From Bedellia somnulentella (Eukaryota; Arthropoda; Insecta; Lepidoptera; Bedelliidae), in assembly GCA_963576735.1 (NCBI GenBank), contig OY755178.1, positions 3,100,001-3,164,000 of the forward strand: 64,000 bases of DNA. The letters are read 5' to 3'. Both the position numbers and the translations under genes were made by a program. The notes beneath the pieces are model-generated. The model did not search any database. It was not told the DNA's origin and saw only the letters and a program-made list of their open reading frames with translations. Below, piece after piece: positions 12,301 to 23,389 of this stretch. Position 1 is the stretch's first letter; each line of letters starts with the position of its first letter.

Positions 12301-15300
12301 ATGGTAGTCGGAATTATATTTGTCACAACTGTGATGAGTCGGATTAGATTAGTTGTCAAAATTACTTTTATAAATTTTCACTAGTATATTTCTAAAAAAA
12401 TATTTCAGTTCCTGTTTAAAAGATTTTGAGCACGTTGTTATGTTTTGAGTTTAGTTTCAAAATAGAATAGAGTTTAATTCTATTGTGCTTATGAACATGA
12501 TTAATATATTATATTTGTTAAGTCCACTTTAACTAATTTTAAGTGCAGACTGTTATAAATACTTTAAGTTACTTAAATAGTGGGTATTAATAAAGACTGA
12601 CTGTACTAATGAAAACACTGATTGTATCCAAAGAGCCTATAGTGCCTTATATGTTGTAAGAGATTAAAATGTTTAAAGATTTTATTTCTTTTGTTAGAAA
12701 AGTATAATTTAGTTGATTGTCATATACAAATAAATAAATATTTCTTGCAATTAAAGTGTTTTATTGGCATTGGCATTGTAAAGTATTTTTATCTTATTTT
12801 TTGTGATCATATTACAGTATTTTCATCGTGTCACTATTGACCCCTAGTACTGTCACAACCGCCCTTGGAGTGGGTTCGGTTGTGACAATTTTCCTTTTTT
12901 TTAAATTTCTTTTTATGAATCAACCATTTGATTTAGACATATAACTCTCATGTTTATACGTTAAGCAATGAATAAACTTCATTAGAATACATTTTTTGTT
13001 CAGATTAATAGCATAATTAAAAAAATATAGGCAATAATTTGAAAATTGTCACAGCCGTACCCAGTCTACCCTACGTGCCACAGCCGCCATATTACTTAAA
13101 GTCGCTTTTTCGCGGCACATTTGAATAATGCATTTTCTTTTTCGATTTTTTAATAAAATAGCTAAAATAAAGTAAGAACAGTATTATTTTAGGGCTCCTT
13201 TTAAACAAATAAACACCGTAAGATAGTTTTCAAAACTTAGTCAAATAGCCTATTGACGATGATGGTGAAAAACTAATCAATAAGGCTGGTTTTAGTGTCA
13301 TGCGGAACGTCAGTATCGATCGCTGCGTATAGACCAATCTGTATTAAGCGTAAGGAGCGTTTTAGAACCGCAACGCGGAGCTGTCCGCCTCTACCTGCAG
13401 TGAGCTTTTAGTATCGTGCGGAGCGCACGCGTCAGCGCAGTACAGTCATGTCGAGTCGTGAATATCGAAATGTTCCATGGCGGTCAGGACGATACTAAAA
13501 CGGTATACGCGGACGATCAGCACGGATGACTTACGTGCGGAGCGACCGGTACTGAGCCTTAAACTAAAATAATTACCTCGCACAACTGCAGCAAAGTCTG
13601 CGAATGGCCACAAGCTTTCTTCAGCCTAGAAATGAGGTGGAACTTCTTCCTCGGCTCCGTGTTAGACTCTTGCCGAAGCTGCATGGCGTGAGCCCAAGCC
13701 CGTTCTGCTTGCAACAGCGGTACACATAATAGACGATTTTCAGCATTGTTGGCTGTCAAATGAGTGTTTGTGACGTCACGCCTACGGTAATGCCGCCTGT
13801 CTCCCTGAAATTATTTGGTGAAAGTCTAATGTGGGTTACTGGTTTTCGGAAGTGTGGTGGTTTGTAGTATGATTGGTGTAACGGAATCACCCAACAATAA
13901 TAATAACAACCGACTGACCGACCGATCCCGACTGACCGATCGATCCCGACTGACTGATCTGTCAAGGTACCACCTCTCCGACTAAACACTTTCTTCAAAA
14001 TCTTCATTTCTGTCATAGAAGAGGTGAGGATCAAAAAGGTATAGGTTAAAACAAAAATAACCAAATCCATATCCTTAGTTACCTCGTACGATCCCACGAG
14101 GAGAGATGAGATAATTCTATTCAAAGCTGATACTAAACGCTTGAAATAGGACTATCCCGATACTCATCGTGGATATTGACTTAATTTTAAATTCCACGTA
14201 AATGCAATATATTGCTATCGGTATTTTTTATTATAACGAAGCCTATTATTACAGGACAAACAAAAAAGTTCTTTAGTTTTGAAACATGAAACCATACGAT
14301 TAAAGAAAATATTTTGTTTGAAATATATTTTTTTATAAGAGAAAGAAAATGTATGCTTGCACCTCTCCATTTGCCACTACTGCAACATAAGGAAGGTTAC
14401 TATCTCTATCTGTTTACAGTTTTCCAAAATTAATAATGCGCATAGAAATATTCGTCACTATTCGGCAACGATCGTGTTCCCCGAGCGTCGGGAGACGATA
14501 CGTATATAGAGTGATTAAGTGCGACATGATAGTCCAGTGGGTAGAACACCCGCCCGAAAAACAGAAGGGCGTGAGTTCCAATCCTGGGACGGGCCTACAC
14601 CAATTTGTCTTTTCTAAAGTCATATGTGTGGTTAATTTATCATGGTTGCTAACGGTGAGGGAAAACATCGTGAGGAAACCCACATGGCTGAGTTGTACTT
14701 AGTCATGTGACAGTGTATTCGTACAAAACGGCGATAGGCCTGCCCCCTATCACGTGAGTACACTGTCTAAGCAAAACGTGGGTACCTTCTCTGGAAACTA
14801 GATGGCGCTTGCCATGTGAGTTCAGGAGTATTGGTACCTCTGCCAACCCCTTCGGGGATAAACGGCGTGAACGTTTATGTTTATGTTATGTTATGATTAA
14901 GTGCATGTCATAATTTATCAGTAACGGAATTTTATTCGATGATTCCATGTCGATTTTCGTGATGTTCGATAAGTCCTAAATGCGAGGATATCCACACGGC
15001 TACAATCTTTGTGAGATTAATTTAATTCGAAAATTGTATAGTAATTTTAGAACCTTGTCCTTGATGTCTTGAACCATCGTGCAAAAATGTAATACAAAAG
15101 TCGGGGGTAAATGGAGCTTGGCTCCAATAAAGTTAAAATTAAATTTACATTTGAAAACAAACACAAGGAGGGTGTATGACAGCAGCTCTATATAATTCCA
15201 CACAGAGAGAACACGTGCGTTCACCAACAATATGTAAAGAAAGACGATTGACATTGACGGACCTTCGACAGCCACCGCCCACCCGAATGGTTTTCGTATG

Positions 15301-18300
15301 AGAACACATGATATTGACTCGTATTACTTTAAGACAAGTTGCAAAATGCAAGTGCATCGTTTAGGGCGCTTACGATTTAATTGTTCGGGTTTTCCCGGAA
15401 TACAAGAATTACCGGAAAATTCCGGCATACGCTTTAATAATTTTGGAGAACTGTACCCTAAATTATATCTCCCACTCAACTACCGCTAAGCTCGGCAGAC
15501 TGATCTTAATTCTTCTTATAATGTGCATTGACCAGCTAAATGATTAATCCAAATGAGTAACAAATATTCAAAGAAAAAACAGTCTATTGACATATTATAG
15601 GACACAGCATGATAAAATATATTTCTCACAAGTATTCCCAAATAATAATAAACAATATCAGTGTATCCCATTATGAAAGACAATGTAAGAATTTTAGTAA
15701 TATTACAACTTTAGGGTGAAAAAAGAAAAATATACTACTCAAAAACAATTTAGAATTTTACATGGTTGTGTGTGTGGGTATGTATGTGGGTGTATAGATA
15801 TTTTATTATTGTGCACTGTTCAATCAAGAAGTAGGTACTCTGAACACCAGGAGAAGAAATAAAAAGGAGTGTTCAGAATAATTATTAGTACCTCTGCCAC
15901 GAAAATAGCAAAGACTATAAGCTAAGTATTATGTTAAAGCATAAACTCACCTGGGGTAATTTCAACACCTTGCGAAGACGGCTCAACCGTCTTGAACAAT
16001 AACCTCGGTATCTCTGGTAGTCCCCATGACGAAGACCATGCTGCTGCTGAGCATCTTTTATCATTCGGAATACTGAGACATTTTAAGCTTAAGGATCATC
16101 ATGTAATAAATAAATATATGTACATACTACAGACCAATTTACTTGAAATACAAAAATGACTTGTATAGGATATAAACAATGAGATATATTTCCTTATATA
16201 GAATACACAATATCTTCAAATCACAAATTTATGCAATACATACATATTTTGTGAGACAATTTATGGATAAGCTCTAAATAGGCTTTTGCTTGGTTATCTG
16301 TTGGATAGATCACCTGGTGTTCAGAGTACCCACGTTTTGCATGGATAGTGTACTCACGTGATAGGGGGCAGGCCTATCGCCGTTTTGTACGAATACACTG
16401 TCACAAGTGATTGACCAAATGATTTGGCCGATGCTGACCTGCGGAATGCTGAACTGATTGTCATGCTGATGATACTGCTGTTGTTTTCCACGGAAATACC
16501 TGGGCCCAGGTAAGAAGATTGGCTCAGAAATGAATTTCATTGATCAGCGTGGCTTCAGTCTAATCTTCTTACGTTAAATGTGGCTAAAACCAATTATTTA
16601 TGTTTCCACAAAACAAAGGCTTCTCGACCAAACCCTTCTCTTGGCCCACTAAAGGTCCATAAATCTACTTGCCCTCTTGTTTTCAGTGACCATCAAACGT
16701 GTTGCGATTGCCAGAACATCTCAAGTGCACGATCAATAAGATATCTGGGTATCACCACCGATGAAAACCTAAATTTCCGTGAACACATTAGCGTTACTGC
16801 TACACAAGTGCGTATAATGACAAATGCTATCAGACTTTTACGCAATATTACAAACGGTGCCGCGTTAAAATTAGTCTATTTTGCACTATGCCAATCGGTT
16901 TTAAACTACTGCATCTCGACTTGGGGTGGGTGCGCAAGCTCCATTTTGATAGTCCTGGAACGTGCCCAAAGAGCAGTGTTAAAAACTGCTCTGCAAAAAC
17001 CTCGCAGGTTTCCAACACACACATTGTACAGGGGGGCAAAAGTGTTGACCGTTCGTCAACTTTGTTGTCTAAGACTGGTACTTAAGACCCACGCAAACCT
17101 ACATTATCATATGCGTTCCGAAACCAGGACTTCTAAGCATCAGTTAATGCTAAATGTGCCTAAAGTAAATACTAGTTTTGCACAAAGATCTGAAACATTT
17201 TTGGCTCCTTTTGTGTACACTTTTTATAGTTAATTTCTTTTGCAATTTCTTTTTATTTATTTTTTCGCTGTGTTCTAAATAAGGAATTATTATTTCAATT
17301 TTCTTAGTATTGTGTAAGAATGATATGTGAAAATAAATATGTAATGTAGTTGTCCGTTTGCGATACAGGCTGAGTCTAGTGCAAAGGACAAGGTCAATTA
17401 TTGTTCAAAACATTCTTGACAATTAATAAATATTTTTATCTTTATCTTTATCTTTAAGTACAACTCAGCCATGTGGGTTTCCTCACGATGTTTTCCCTCA
17501 CCGTTAACAACCATGATAAATTAACCACACATTTGTCTTTAGAAAAGACAAATTGGTGTAGGCCCGACCCAGGATTTGAACACTAGTTGTTTGCATGATA
17601 ACCGAGTGTTCTACCCACTGGGCTATCACGGCTTAGTACAATCTTGACAAACCTCTCTTGCTTCCTTTACATTCATTATTCTCCTCATACATGCTCTTTT
17701 ATTCTTCTCACTTCAAACCCCAGCCTTTATAAGAATGTTTTCTACCTGGTCTAGAAACGTTTTAAGAGGCCGTCCTCTACTAACAATCCCATCCACACTG
17801 GCTCTGTATATCTCTTTCGCTACTTTATTTTCATCCATCCTCTCTATGTGCCCAAACCACCTCAACATTCTTTTTTCTATCTTGCATACTATGTCATCTT
17901 TCAAACCTACACATTCACGGATCACACTATTTCTCACTCTATCACACAACCTTACTGCAAACAAATGGACACTTGAAATTGAAAGGTCTTAGGAACTCCC
18001 CCTGGGTGTCATCTTTAGTTTTTTTTTGTCAATTATGTTATAAATAAAAGTTTATTACATATAATAAAAAAAATTATAATTAAGATCATGCAAACTAAGA
18101 TGTTTTCTTTATAATTTAGGAAAAATATAAGCATTTTATTAAATAACTAGCATAGAAGATATATATTTAATATCGTTTTGAAACTACAAATCCAAATTAT
18201 CAAGTTTGTCTTAGGTTATGTATTAAAATTTAAAATTTTGACTCAATCAACGGATAGGAGTATATTAAAATTGTAACCATAAATCAATATACAATATTTA

Positions 18301-18433
18301 TTTTCCATATAATAAACTTGAAAAGGATACTTTCTAAAGATAGGATATTGGGTTGTCTAACTTCATCTTGCTTTTCTACCTCCTCTGACCTTGTGGTTTT
18401 ATCATTCTCAGCTTCTTCTTCCAACACAACCAT
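9388..18433 (-). CDS. Srp68: Signal recognition particle subunit SRP68, complete
   Basis: Six exons join in frame: 18433-18331, 16072-15951, 13804-13577, 11974-11789, 10860-10730 and 10420-9388, giving 600 aa plus stop (human about 627). SRP68 binds 7SL RNA and heterodimerises with SRP72 in the cytosolic particle that targets nascent secretory proteins to the ER. Exon 1 ends NILSLE and exon 2 continues IFRMIKDAQQQHGLRHGDYQ, the conserved N-terminal RNA-binding start. Exon 3 contains AERAWAHAMQL and NTEPRKKFHL; exon 5 has RYCAYNIGD; exon 6 has EIEWRGR and, near the C-terminus, IPCKPLFFDLA. The C-terminal GLTGLVKGFLGWG matches the family end. The human glycine-rich N-terminal extension is absent. 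Donor 5 is GTATGT (10729-10724); a GC donor six bases earlier breaks the frame. An AATAAA lies on the minus strand at 9325-9320. Introns hold a PHD-bearing transposon fragment, SINEs and a LINE. Confidence 0.95.
10903..11040 (+). repeat. SINE-A fragment
   Basis: Contains GGGCTTTTTAAGTGTCTTTT, GGGCGATGTCGCTGGAGGCC and CCAAAGGTCGCTGAGGA. 5' truncated and without tail; in an Srp68 intron. Confidence 0.65.
11112..11205 (-). repeat. RTE-like LINE 3' fragment, eroded
   Basis: The plus strand has TATCGATCGCCACTTTTCAT and CTGACAAATCTTTCAAACTT, a diverged copy of the last codons ([10 protein letters not shown]) of the RTE frame described at 49546. Confidence 0.6.
11990..12350 (+). pseudogene. PHD-finger C-terminus of a DNA-transposon transposase
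   Basis: An open frame to the stop at 12345-12347 encodes a Lys/Glu-rich linker followed by a zinc finger: CLVC...GEKWIKCQGKCNLWAHVDCT...YICHNC, with the Cys4-His-Cys3 spacing of a PHD finger. Such fingers end many pogo/Tigger-like transposases in insects. No DDE catalytic domain is visible upstream: the frame continues leftward only as the antisense of the Srp68 exon at 11974-11789. The fragment sits on the opposite strand in the Srp68 intron 11975-13576, starting within about 20 bases of the exon acceptor. An AT-rich UTR-like stretch follows to about 12780. Family assignment is moderate. Confidence 0.6.
12850..12887. repeat. Perfect inverted repeat
   Basis: TGTCACAACCG and CGGTTGTGACA flank a 15-base loop. 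A related GTCACAGCCG occurs at about 13047. Possibly part of the terminal structure of the PHD-bearing element. Confidence 0.5.
13280..13560. repeat. Possible MITE with short terminal inverted repeats
   Basis: Opens AAGGCTGG and closes TGAGCCTT. Internally it has related units TGTCATGCGGAACG, TATCGTGCGGAGCG and TACGTGCGGAGCG. It is GC-richer than its flanks and ends 17 bases from an Srp68 exon. Confidence 0.35.
13905..13965. repeat. Short minisatellite in an Srp68 intron
   Basis: About three tandem units of CCGACTGACCGATCGATC type. Confidence 0.7.
14518..14893 (+). repeat. SINE-B copy, full length
   Basis: A box ATGATAGTCCAGTGGGTAGA, B box GAGTTCCAATCCTGG, then the full SINE-B body ending CCCCTTCGGGGATAAACGG and a TTATG-type tail. 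It is the cleanest copy in the window, about 375 bases. Lies in an Srp68 intron. Confidence 0.9.
15838..15898 (+). repeat. SINE-B 3' fragment
   Basis: Contains ACTCTGAACACCAGG and TTAGTACCTCTGCCA from the SINE-B 3' third. Confidence 0.5.
16312..16405 (-). repeat. SINE-B fragment
   Basis: On the plus strand CACCTGGTGTTCAGAGTACC, GATAGGGGGCAGGCCTATCG and GAATACACTGTCACA; directly adjoins the LINE to its right. Confidence 0.8.
16406..17460 (+). mobile_element. Jockey-like LINE, 5' truncated, reverse transcriptase broken
   Basis: The reverse transcriptase active-site box is visible at about 16462-16490 as CADDTAVVFHG (normally YADD). A stop and frame change follow. The frame then runs to 17233 with WLQSNLLTLN (16550 onward), RYLGITTDENLNFREHI and ERAQRAVLKTALQKPR, the thumb and C-terminal part. 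The element ends with four TTTATC units (17433-17456), a simple tail typical of Jockey-type LINEs. It lies antisense in Srp68 intron 1 and is not functional. Confidence 0.75.
17455..17636 (-). repeat. SINE-B 5' half
   Basis: On the plus strand GTACAACTCAGCCATGTGGG, CCCTCACCGTTAACAACC and the tRNA-like head ending GGGCTATCACGG. It abuts RTE sequence on its right. Confidence 0.8.
17637..17960 (-). mobile_element. RTE-like LINE fragment
   Basis: The minus strand encodes [37 protein letters not shown] and GRPLKTFLDQVE, the C-terminal end of the frame seen at 49546. The two sequences stay close, so this copy is young but truncated. Confidence 0.8.
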
Positions 18434-18644
18434 AGTTTAACAAGTGGTGATTCGTTTAAAAGTCTAAAAGGCCGAAATAAGGCAGCTAAATGCAATATAA
18501 TAAGTTCTTTAACTTGTTTCTTTTTCTTTCCTTTCGCCAACCATATCACCGATGTCACGTCACTATAATTTGACATTGACATGACATTAGTCTTGCTGTC
18601 ATATTCTGGCTAATGGCTTTGTTGTTGTGTTATAGCATAACACA

Positions 18645-18815
18645 TACATACATACATATACTCACACCGTTAATTCCCATTGGGGTAGGCAGAGACTATC
18701 GATCGCCACTTCGTACGATCCTGGCAAACCTCACTTGCTTGAAGATTGGATTCACTTGGATGTAGATACATCCATCAATCTTTTCATACATGCTCTTTTA
18801 TTCTTCATGCTTCAC
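18645..18815 (-). repeat. RTE-like LINE 3' end
   Basis: On the plus strand it starts with CATA repeats, then ACTCACACCGTTAATTCCCA, GGGTAGGCAGAGACTATCG and ATCGCCACTTCGTACGATC. Located just upstream of the Srp68 first exon. Confidence 0.75.
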
Positions 18816-19047
18816 CACCAATAGCTATAACACCACGTTTCTAATTATCCAAGTAGCCATCCAAGACTTAATTAAGGATATTTTAATCCAAGTCTATATC
18901 ACGAAACGCCTAAATTCAAAAAATACTATACATAAGTTGGTTCTAAGTATGATGTTAATGCACTTCCTAGGCTCTGTCTATTACGACTACTGCTAACGCG
19001 GCGTTGATTTTAACCTTATCCAATTATTTAGGTGTCATACTTGGACC

Positions 19048-19444
19048 GTGATAGCTCAATGGGTAGAACACTGGTTATCGTGCAAACGACTGGTGTTCCA
19101 ATCTCAGTCGGGCCTACACCAATTTGTCTTTTCTAAAAACATATGTGTGGTTAGTTTATCATGGTTGTTAACGTTGAGGGAAAACATACATACATATACT
19201 CACGGCCATAAATTCCAAGAAGGGGTAGCCAGAGCTAAGGAATCAGAAAATCCACAGCCGAGGGAAAACATCGTGAGGAAACCCATATGGCTGAGTTGTA
19301 CTTAGTCATGTGACTGTGTATTCGTACAAAACGGCGATAGGCCTGCCCCCTATCACGTGAGTACAATGTCCATTGACAAAGTATTAGTACCTCTGCCAAC
19401 CCCTTCTGGGATATTCGGCGTGAACGTTTATGTTATGTTTATGC
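19048..19444 (+). repeat. SINE-B copy interrupted by a SINE-A insertion
   Basis: A box GTGATAGCTCAATGGGTAGA, B box TGGTGTTCCAATC, then the body. It is split at 19187 by a 72-base SINE-A piece and closes CCCCTTCTGGGATATTCGG with a TTATG-type tail. Confidence 0.9.
19188..19259 (-). mobile_element. 5'-truncated SINE-A inserted with 12-bp target duplication
   Basis: GAGGGAAAACAT occurs on both sides (19176-19187 and 19260-19271) and once at this place in uninterrupted SINE-B copies. The insert holds CATA repeats, TACTCACGGCCATAAATTCC and the SINE-A 3' part. This shows retroposition of SINE-A by target-primed reverse transcription. Confidence 0.88.
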
Positions 19445-21049
19445 TATATACTTGGATAATGTAAGCCCGGTTACGTTATACGACCATGCTGCCTTGGGGG
19501 AGGCATTATTTATACCGTTTCTTAGTTAAACAAATTTCGTGCTTTGTTTCCGGGAACTTAAACGCAAAGGATCATGGGCATTTTTGTATAGGAGCTGGGC
19601 GTTATACCAACAGTAATAAAATGCGTTGTAATTTACTTTATTGCACGTCTTGATAACCCCTACATACTTGTTATCCCCAATATGGACCGGGTATTATTGC
19701 AAAAAAAACACAAAGGTTGGTTAAATAATACTTTGCCGTCAGGCGAAAAAAAATCTTCGGTCATCGTCTTAAGGACTATATTCGTTTGATCGCAAATCTA
19801 ATACTGACACCTTATTAGTTCACCTCACTTATGCATTGCTGTTCTCTCGTAGGGGAAAATAACTCTCCACACATGGTGTTAAGACCTATATTTGTTTGCT
19901 GTTAAATCACTATTCGTTTACACAAAATACAAAAACATAAATATGAGGTTCGAGACCCGTCAATGAGTTCTTTTTAATGTTTATTTTCTAATAGTGAAAA
20001 TATTAGTAATGTTTTGGTTGTCAGTCCTAAGCCTGGAAAGTATGGAGTACAATCGAGATATTTATTCTTACTGATACTTCATGATAAATAACTATATTTC
20101 TGAAAAATTAAATACAAGTAATACAACATATGGGACTCATTCATTAAACATTATCAAAAGCATCATTTTTTTCATTCGCGAACTAGCGAATGTTATAAGA
20201 AAGATACGAGAACGCGAGAACCGCAAGTTATTCATCTTTCCAACTCAATCTCTTCATTTATTCCAATTCGTTCTGCAGTTCATTTAGTCCAACGGCTCTG
20301 AAGGAGCCTAATGAGCCGCTGAACGAAGTGGACTACTGGACTACATTCGCGAAGTAGTTCTTTTAAGTGAAGGAACTAAATGAACTAAGTTCTTTTCACT
20401 GAAGCGTTATGCGCATGTCTAACTGACGCGCAGTGACGCGTACGCACGCTTTCTTTGTTCGGTACCTGAGTGAGAGACGTTAGAAAGGGATGGAATGCAG
20501 TAATTCATTAGGTTACCAACCAATAGATTGATATCTTTTGCCTAGTACTGCACGATATTGTCCGTGTTGTCTCTGCGGTGAGCGATTGTTTTGGATTCTA
20601 TGCGTTTGAACATCACTGAATATCTCTGTTCTCCGGTTGTTTGGGTAATCGCCGTCATAGTATAAAATTAAGTTATGATCATTAGCTTTCACATAAAATA
20701 TATTTTAACGCTGTTGGTGTTACGCCCATTTTGACCGAGACCCTTTTAAGCAATGTTACGGTTACCTTGAGTCTAAGATCTAGACTTTCTAAATTTCCAA
20801 CCCGTATTGAATTCTCTAGCGATTAACTAAACACTTCTTCCCAAGATCAAGTTGTGCTGTGTGAAAATATGTCAGTGAGAAGTTTAGCGGCATTTTACGG
20901 CGGCCGATATATTGGATTATTTTTACTTGGACAATGTAAACCCAGTATTGTTATCAATTTATTCACGAAGCGGAACGTGCTGATTGTCATGCCCGTTTGG
21001 CAGTAAAGCTTTAATGTCAAAGTCAAATTGACAATCTATCTTTTTGACA
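19445..21049. other. Intergenic space between Srp68 and RpL29, no gene seen
   Basis: No coherent open frame. Contains inverted-looking AGTTCTTTT/AAAGAACTT motifs near 20345-20400, and two stretches starting TACTTGGATAATGTAAGCCC (19449) and TACTTGGACAATGTAAACCC (20926) that may belong to an old repeat. It must hold both gene promoters. Confidence 0.4.
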
Positions 21050-21068
21050 ACTTAACTTCTGTGTCTAG
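21050..21068 (+). promoter_or_regulatory. Probable 5' noncoding exon end of RpL29 with TOP-like start
   Basis: A pyrimidine-containing stretch, CTTCTGTGTCTAG, ends at 21068 directly before GTTAGA, a usable splice donor. Ribosomal protein mRNAs usually begin with a C followed by pyrimidines (5' TOP) in a short noncoding exon, and the coding exon here needs such a partner. The exact start site is inference. Confidence 0.4.
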
Positions 21069-21218
21069 GTTAGATTTTATTGTTTACTAAATAATTTCCA
21101 TTAAAATCTGCGTAATCCTATATTACCTGCTTTTGATATAATAGTTAACGACGTAGCAAACCTACGCTCAACAATTTAGTGATATTATTTTCAATTTCAG
21201 AGTTGTTATACCAGCGAA

Positions 21219-23100
21219 ATGGCGAAGTCAAAGAACCACACAAATCATAACCAAAGTAAGTACATTTACTTATTTATATGTTTTGTTTCCGTTAACTTTA
21301 ACAATAAATTTATAGGTGTCGTTATTTGAGACGATAGAATCATGAAAGTAGGCTTAAAACCACCGTCAAGTTAACCTCTGATGATGTTAGTGCCACAGTT
21401 GCTAGTGCCATCGTAAAATCTTGGAATCCGGCACCATTATTTATGTATACTAATGCTAACTGTGTTCAAACTAATGAAAGACTCGTTAAGCTATGTTTTG
21501 TAGTATTAGCCAGAATTTATTTGTTTTAGCCATCAATAACAGATAAAAGTCAGCCACTGCACTTGGTCTAGTTCGTATCGATTTTAAGTAGATGTTTTGC
21601 ATGTTCATCATACTCTATCGACTTCCCCCATGTTACAGTGAATGCATCCCCAGAATATAAACACTACTCAAAATTAAACTTGTCACATTCTCCTCTGAAG
21701 TTAACAGTTTCATTTGTACAGCTAGAAATAAAATGGTATCAATGATTCATTGGTTGTCACACAGTTTTTTTGGTTTATGTATTATTTCATGTCAAGTTAA
21801 AAAACGTAACCTTCCTCTTTTAGTAATTGATGAGAAAAAGTGTGTGCTCAATATAAATGACACTTAGAAGATGCTTATACAAGTTTTAGTGTAGAAAAGC
21901 TTAATCTAATTAAACCCTTTTTTTTTCAGACCGCAAAGCTCACCGTAATGGAATCAAAAAGCCCAAAAATAACAGGCATGAATCAACCCTCGGTGTAAGT
22001 TAATTTATTTATTTACTGAATAAGCTTCAACAGCTCCAGAACAATATGTTTTATGGAAATGCGCCAAGATTATTCTACCTGCTAGCACAAACCATGCTAA
22101 CTATTTTGTATCATACTAACATAATAGTATGCCTGAATTCTCTCTAGAGTTATTTTTTAAAATACTTTACTAGATCTTTTGTGAAAATAATAACTTAAGC
22201 TTCAGTTTGTCAACAAGTCACTGAACATGTTTGCATAATAACATAATGTATCAGTTTCATCTTGTTGTACCTTTCTTACTCAAAGATTGGGTGCAAGAAT
22301 GGTGAGTTGATTTAATTTTGATGTCATTGTAGGAATCATCTAAAATATGTTGAGGGTAGTTAGCATCGAGCAGAATAAATGACTAGGTGGCTTTGAAATC
22401 AATAATTGTTATTTATTATGAAGATCTAGTTTATAGGTATGCACAATACAGTTGTATATCCCTGTTCATGCTCGCCCCCTCCAGAGAAAGAATTTTTAGA
22501 AGTGTTCATCATATTTATGGTCTGTCTGCATACAAGACAAGTTATTAATTAATGGATGGTCTGGAAAGTTTCAATGTGTTCCTAAAACATAGCCTCATTG
22601 TTTTGTATGAATACTCTGTCACTTTTCTGAGTACAAATTAATCTCTCAGGTTTACTCACTTTTTTTTTTCTTACCATTACCTATAATAAAATTACGGTTC
22701 TAAACTCTGATAGTTAGATAGATGCAGCATTTAAACCCAAGTTTGCATACTTGAGTTTTGAGAGTAATTGCATCAAATCAAGTTATATAATAGAAAAAAA
22801 GAGTCCAAATTAGGCTCCTATTTAATAACCTTCCCAGGCAATCCAGATTTTGCATGTAACTGAAAAAACTTATTTGAAAACGTTTTTTATTATAGTGTAT
22901 CAAGCAGGCAATCCTTGAATTAGTAAATATTGATTCTGTTCAGAAAATGTTACTTATCTTTTTTGTTGATTATTTTACAGATGGACCCCAAGTTCTTAAG
23001 AAATCAACGGTTTTGCAAGAAAGGCAACCTTAAACCAGCCAAGCAGTTAGCTCGTGCGGCTGAGAGGAAAGCCACCAGAGAAGCCAAGGCTAAAAAATGA
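21219..23100 (+). CDS. RpL29: 60S ribosomal protein L29 (eL29), complete
   Basis: Three coding exons: 21219-21255, 21930-21994 and 22981-23100, joined in frame to give 73 aa. The protein opens MAKSKNHTNHNQNRKAHRNG and continues GIKKPK, then MDPKFLRNQRF, the invariant eL29 sequence; it ends in a Lys/Ala/Arg-rich tail. eL29 is a small, very basic protein of the large ribosomal subunit, and this length is typical for insects. The ATG lies 18 bases inside an exon whose acceptor AG is at 21199-21200, so at least one upstream noncoding exon exists. The gene is divergent from Srp68 and convergent with the aldolase gene. Intron 2 contains an eroded SINE-B-like stretch. Confidence 0.97.
22590..22695 (-). 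repeat. Eroded SINE-B-like stretch in RpL29 intron 2
   Basis: CATTGTTTTGTATGAATACT, CTGTCACTTTTCTGAGTACA and TCTCAGGTTTACTCAC follow the SINE-B order with many changes. Confidence 0.4.
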
Positions 23101-23117
23101 ACATCTAGATTTAAGTC

Positions 23118-23123
23118 AATAAA
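23118..23123 (+). terminator. Poly(A) signal of RpL29
   Basis: AATAAA lies 18 bases after the RpL29 stop codon, the expected place for a short ribosomal protein mRNA. Confidence 0.8.
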
Positions 23124-23389
23124 TTTTTAAGCCTATATTGTGGTTTTCATTTTTCAACTTAAGAACTAAATTTAAGGCTTTACCTCTACTGGTATTATAA
23201 AGCCTAAGAGTTTTATATCTTAAAGGTGCTAATCCCTTATAAGGCTTACTCTTCTCTCTGCAAACGACAATGATATATAAGTTCAAACAAAGTTTATAAC
23301 CAAAATATAGAATAATATTAACTCTGTCGCTTATTAGTTGATGAAAGAAATGACAACTGCAGAGGTATCCGATCGATTATCACCATGTA

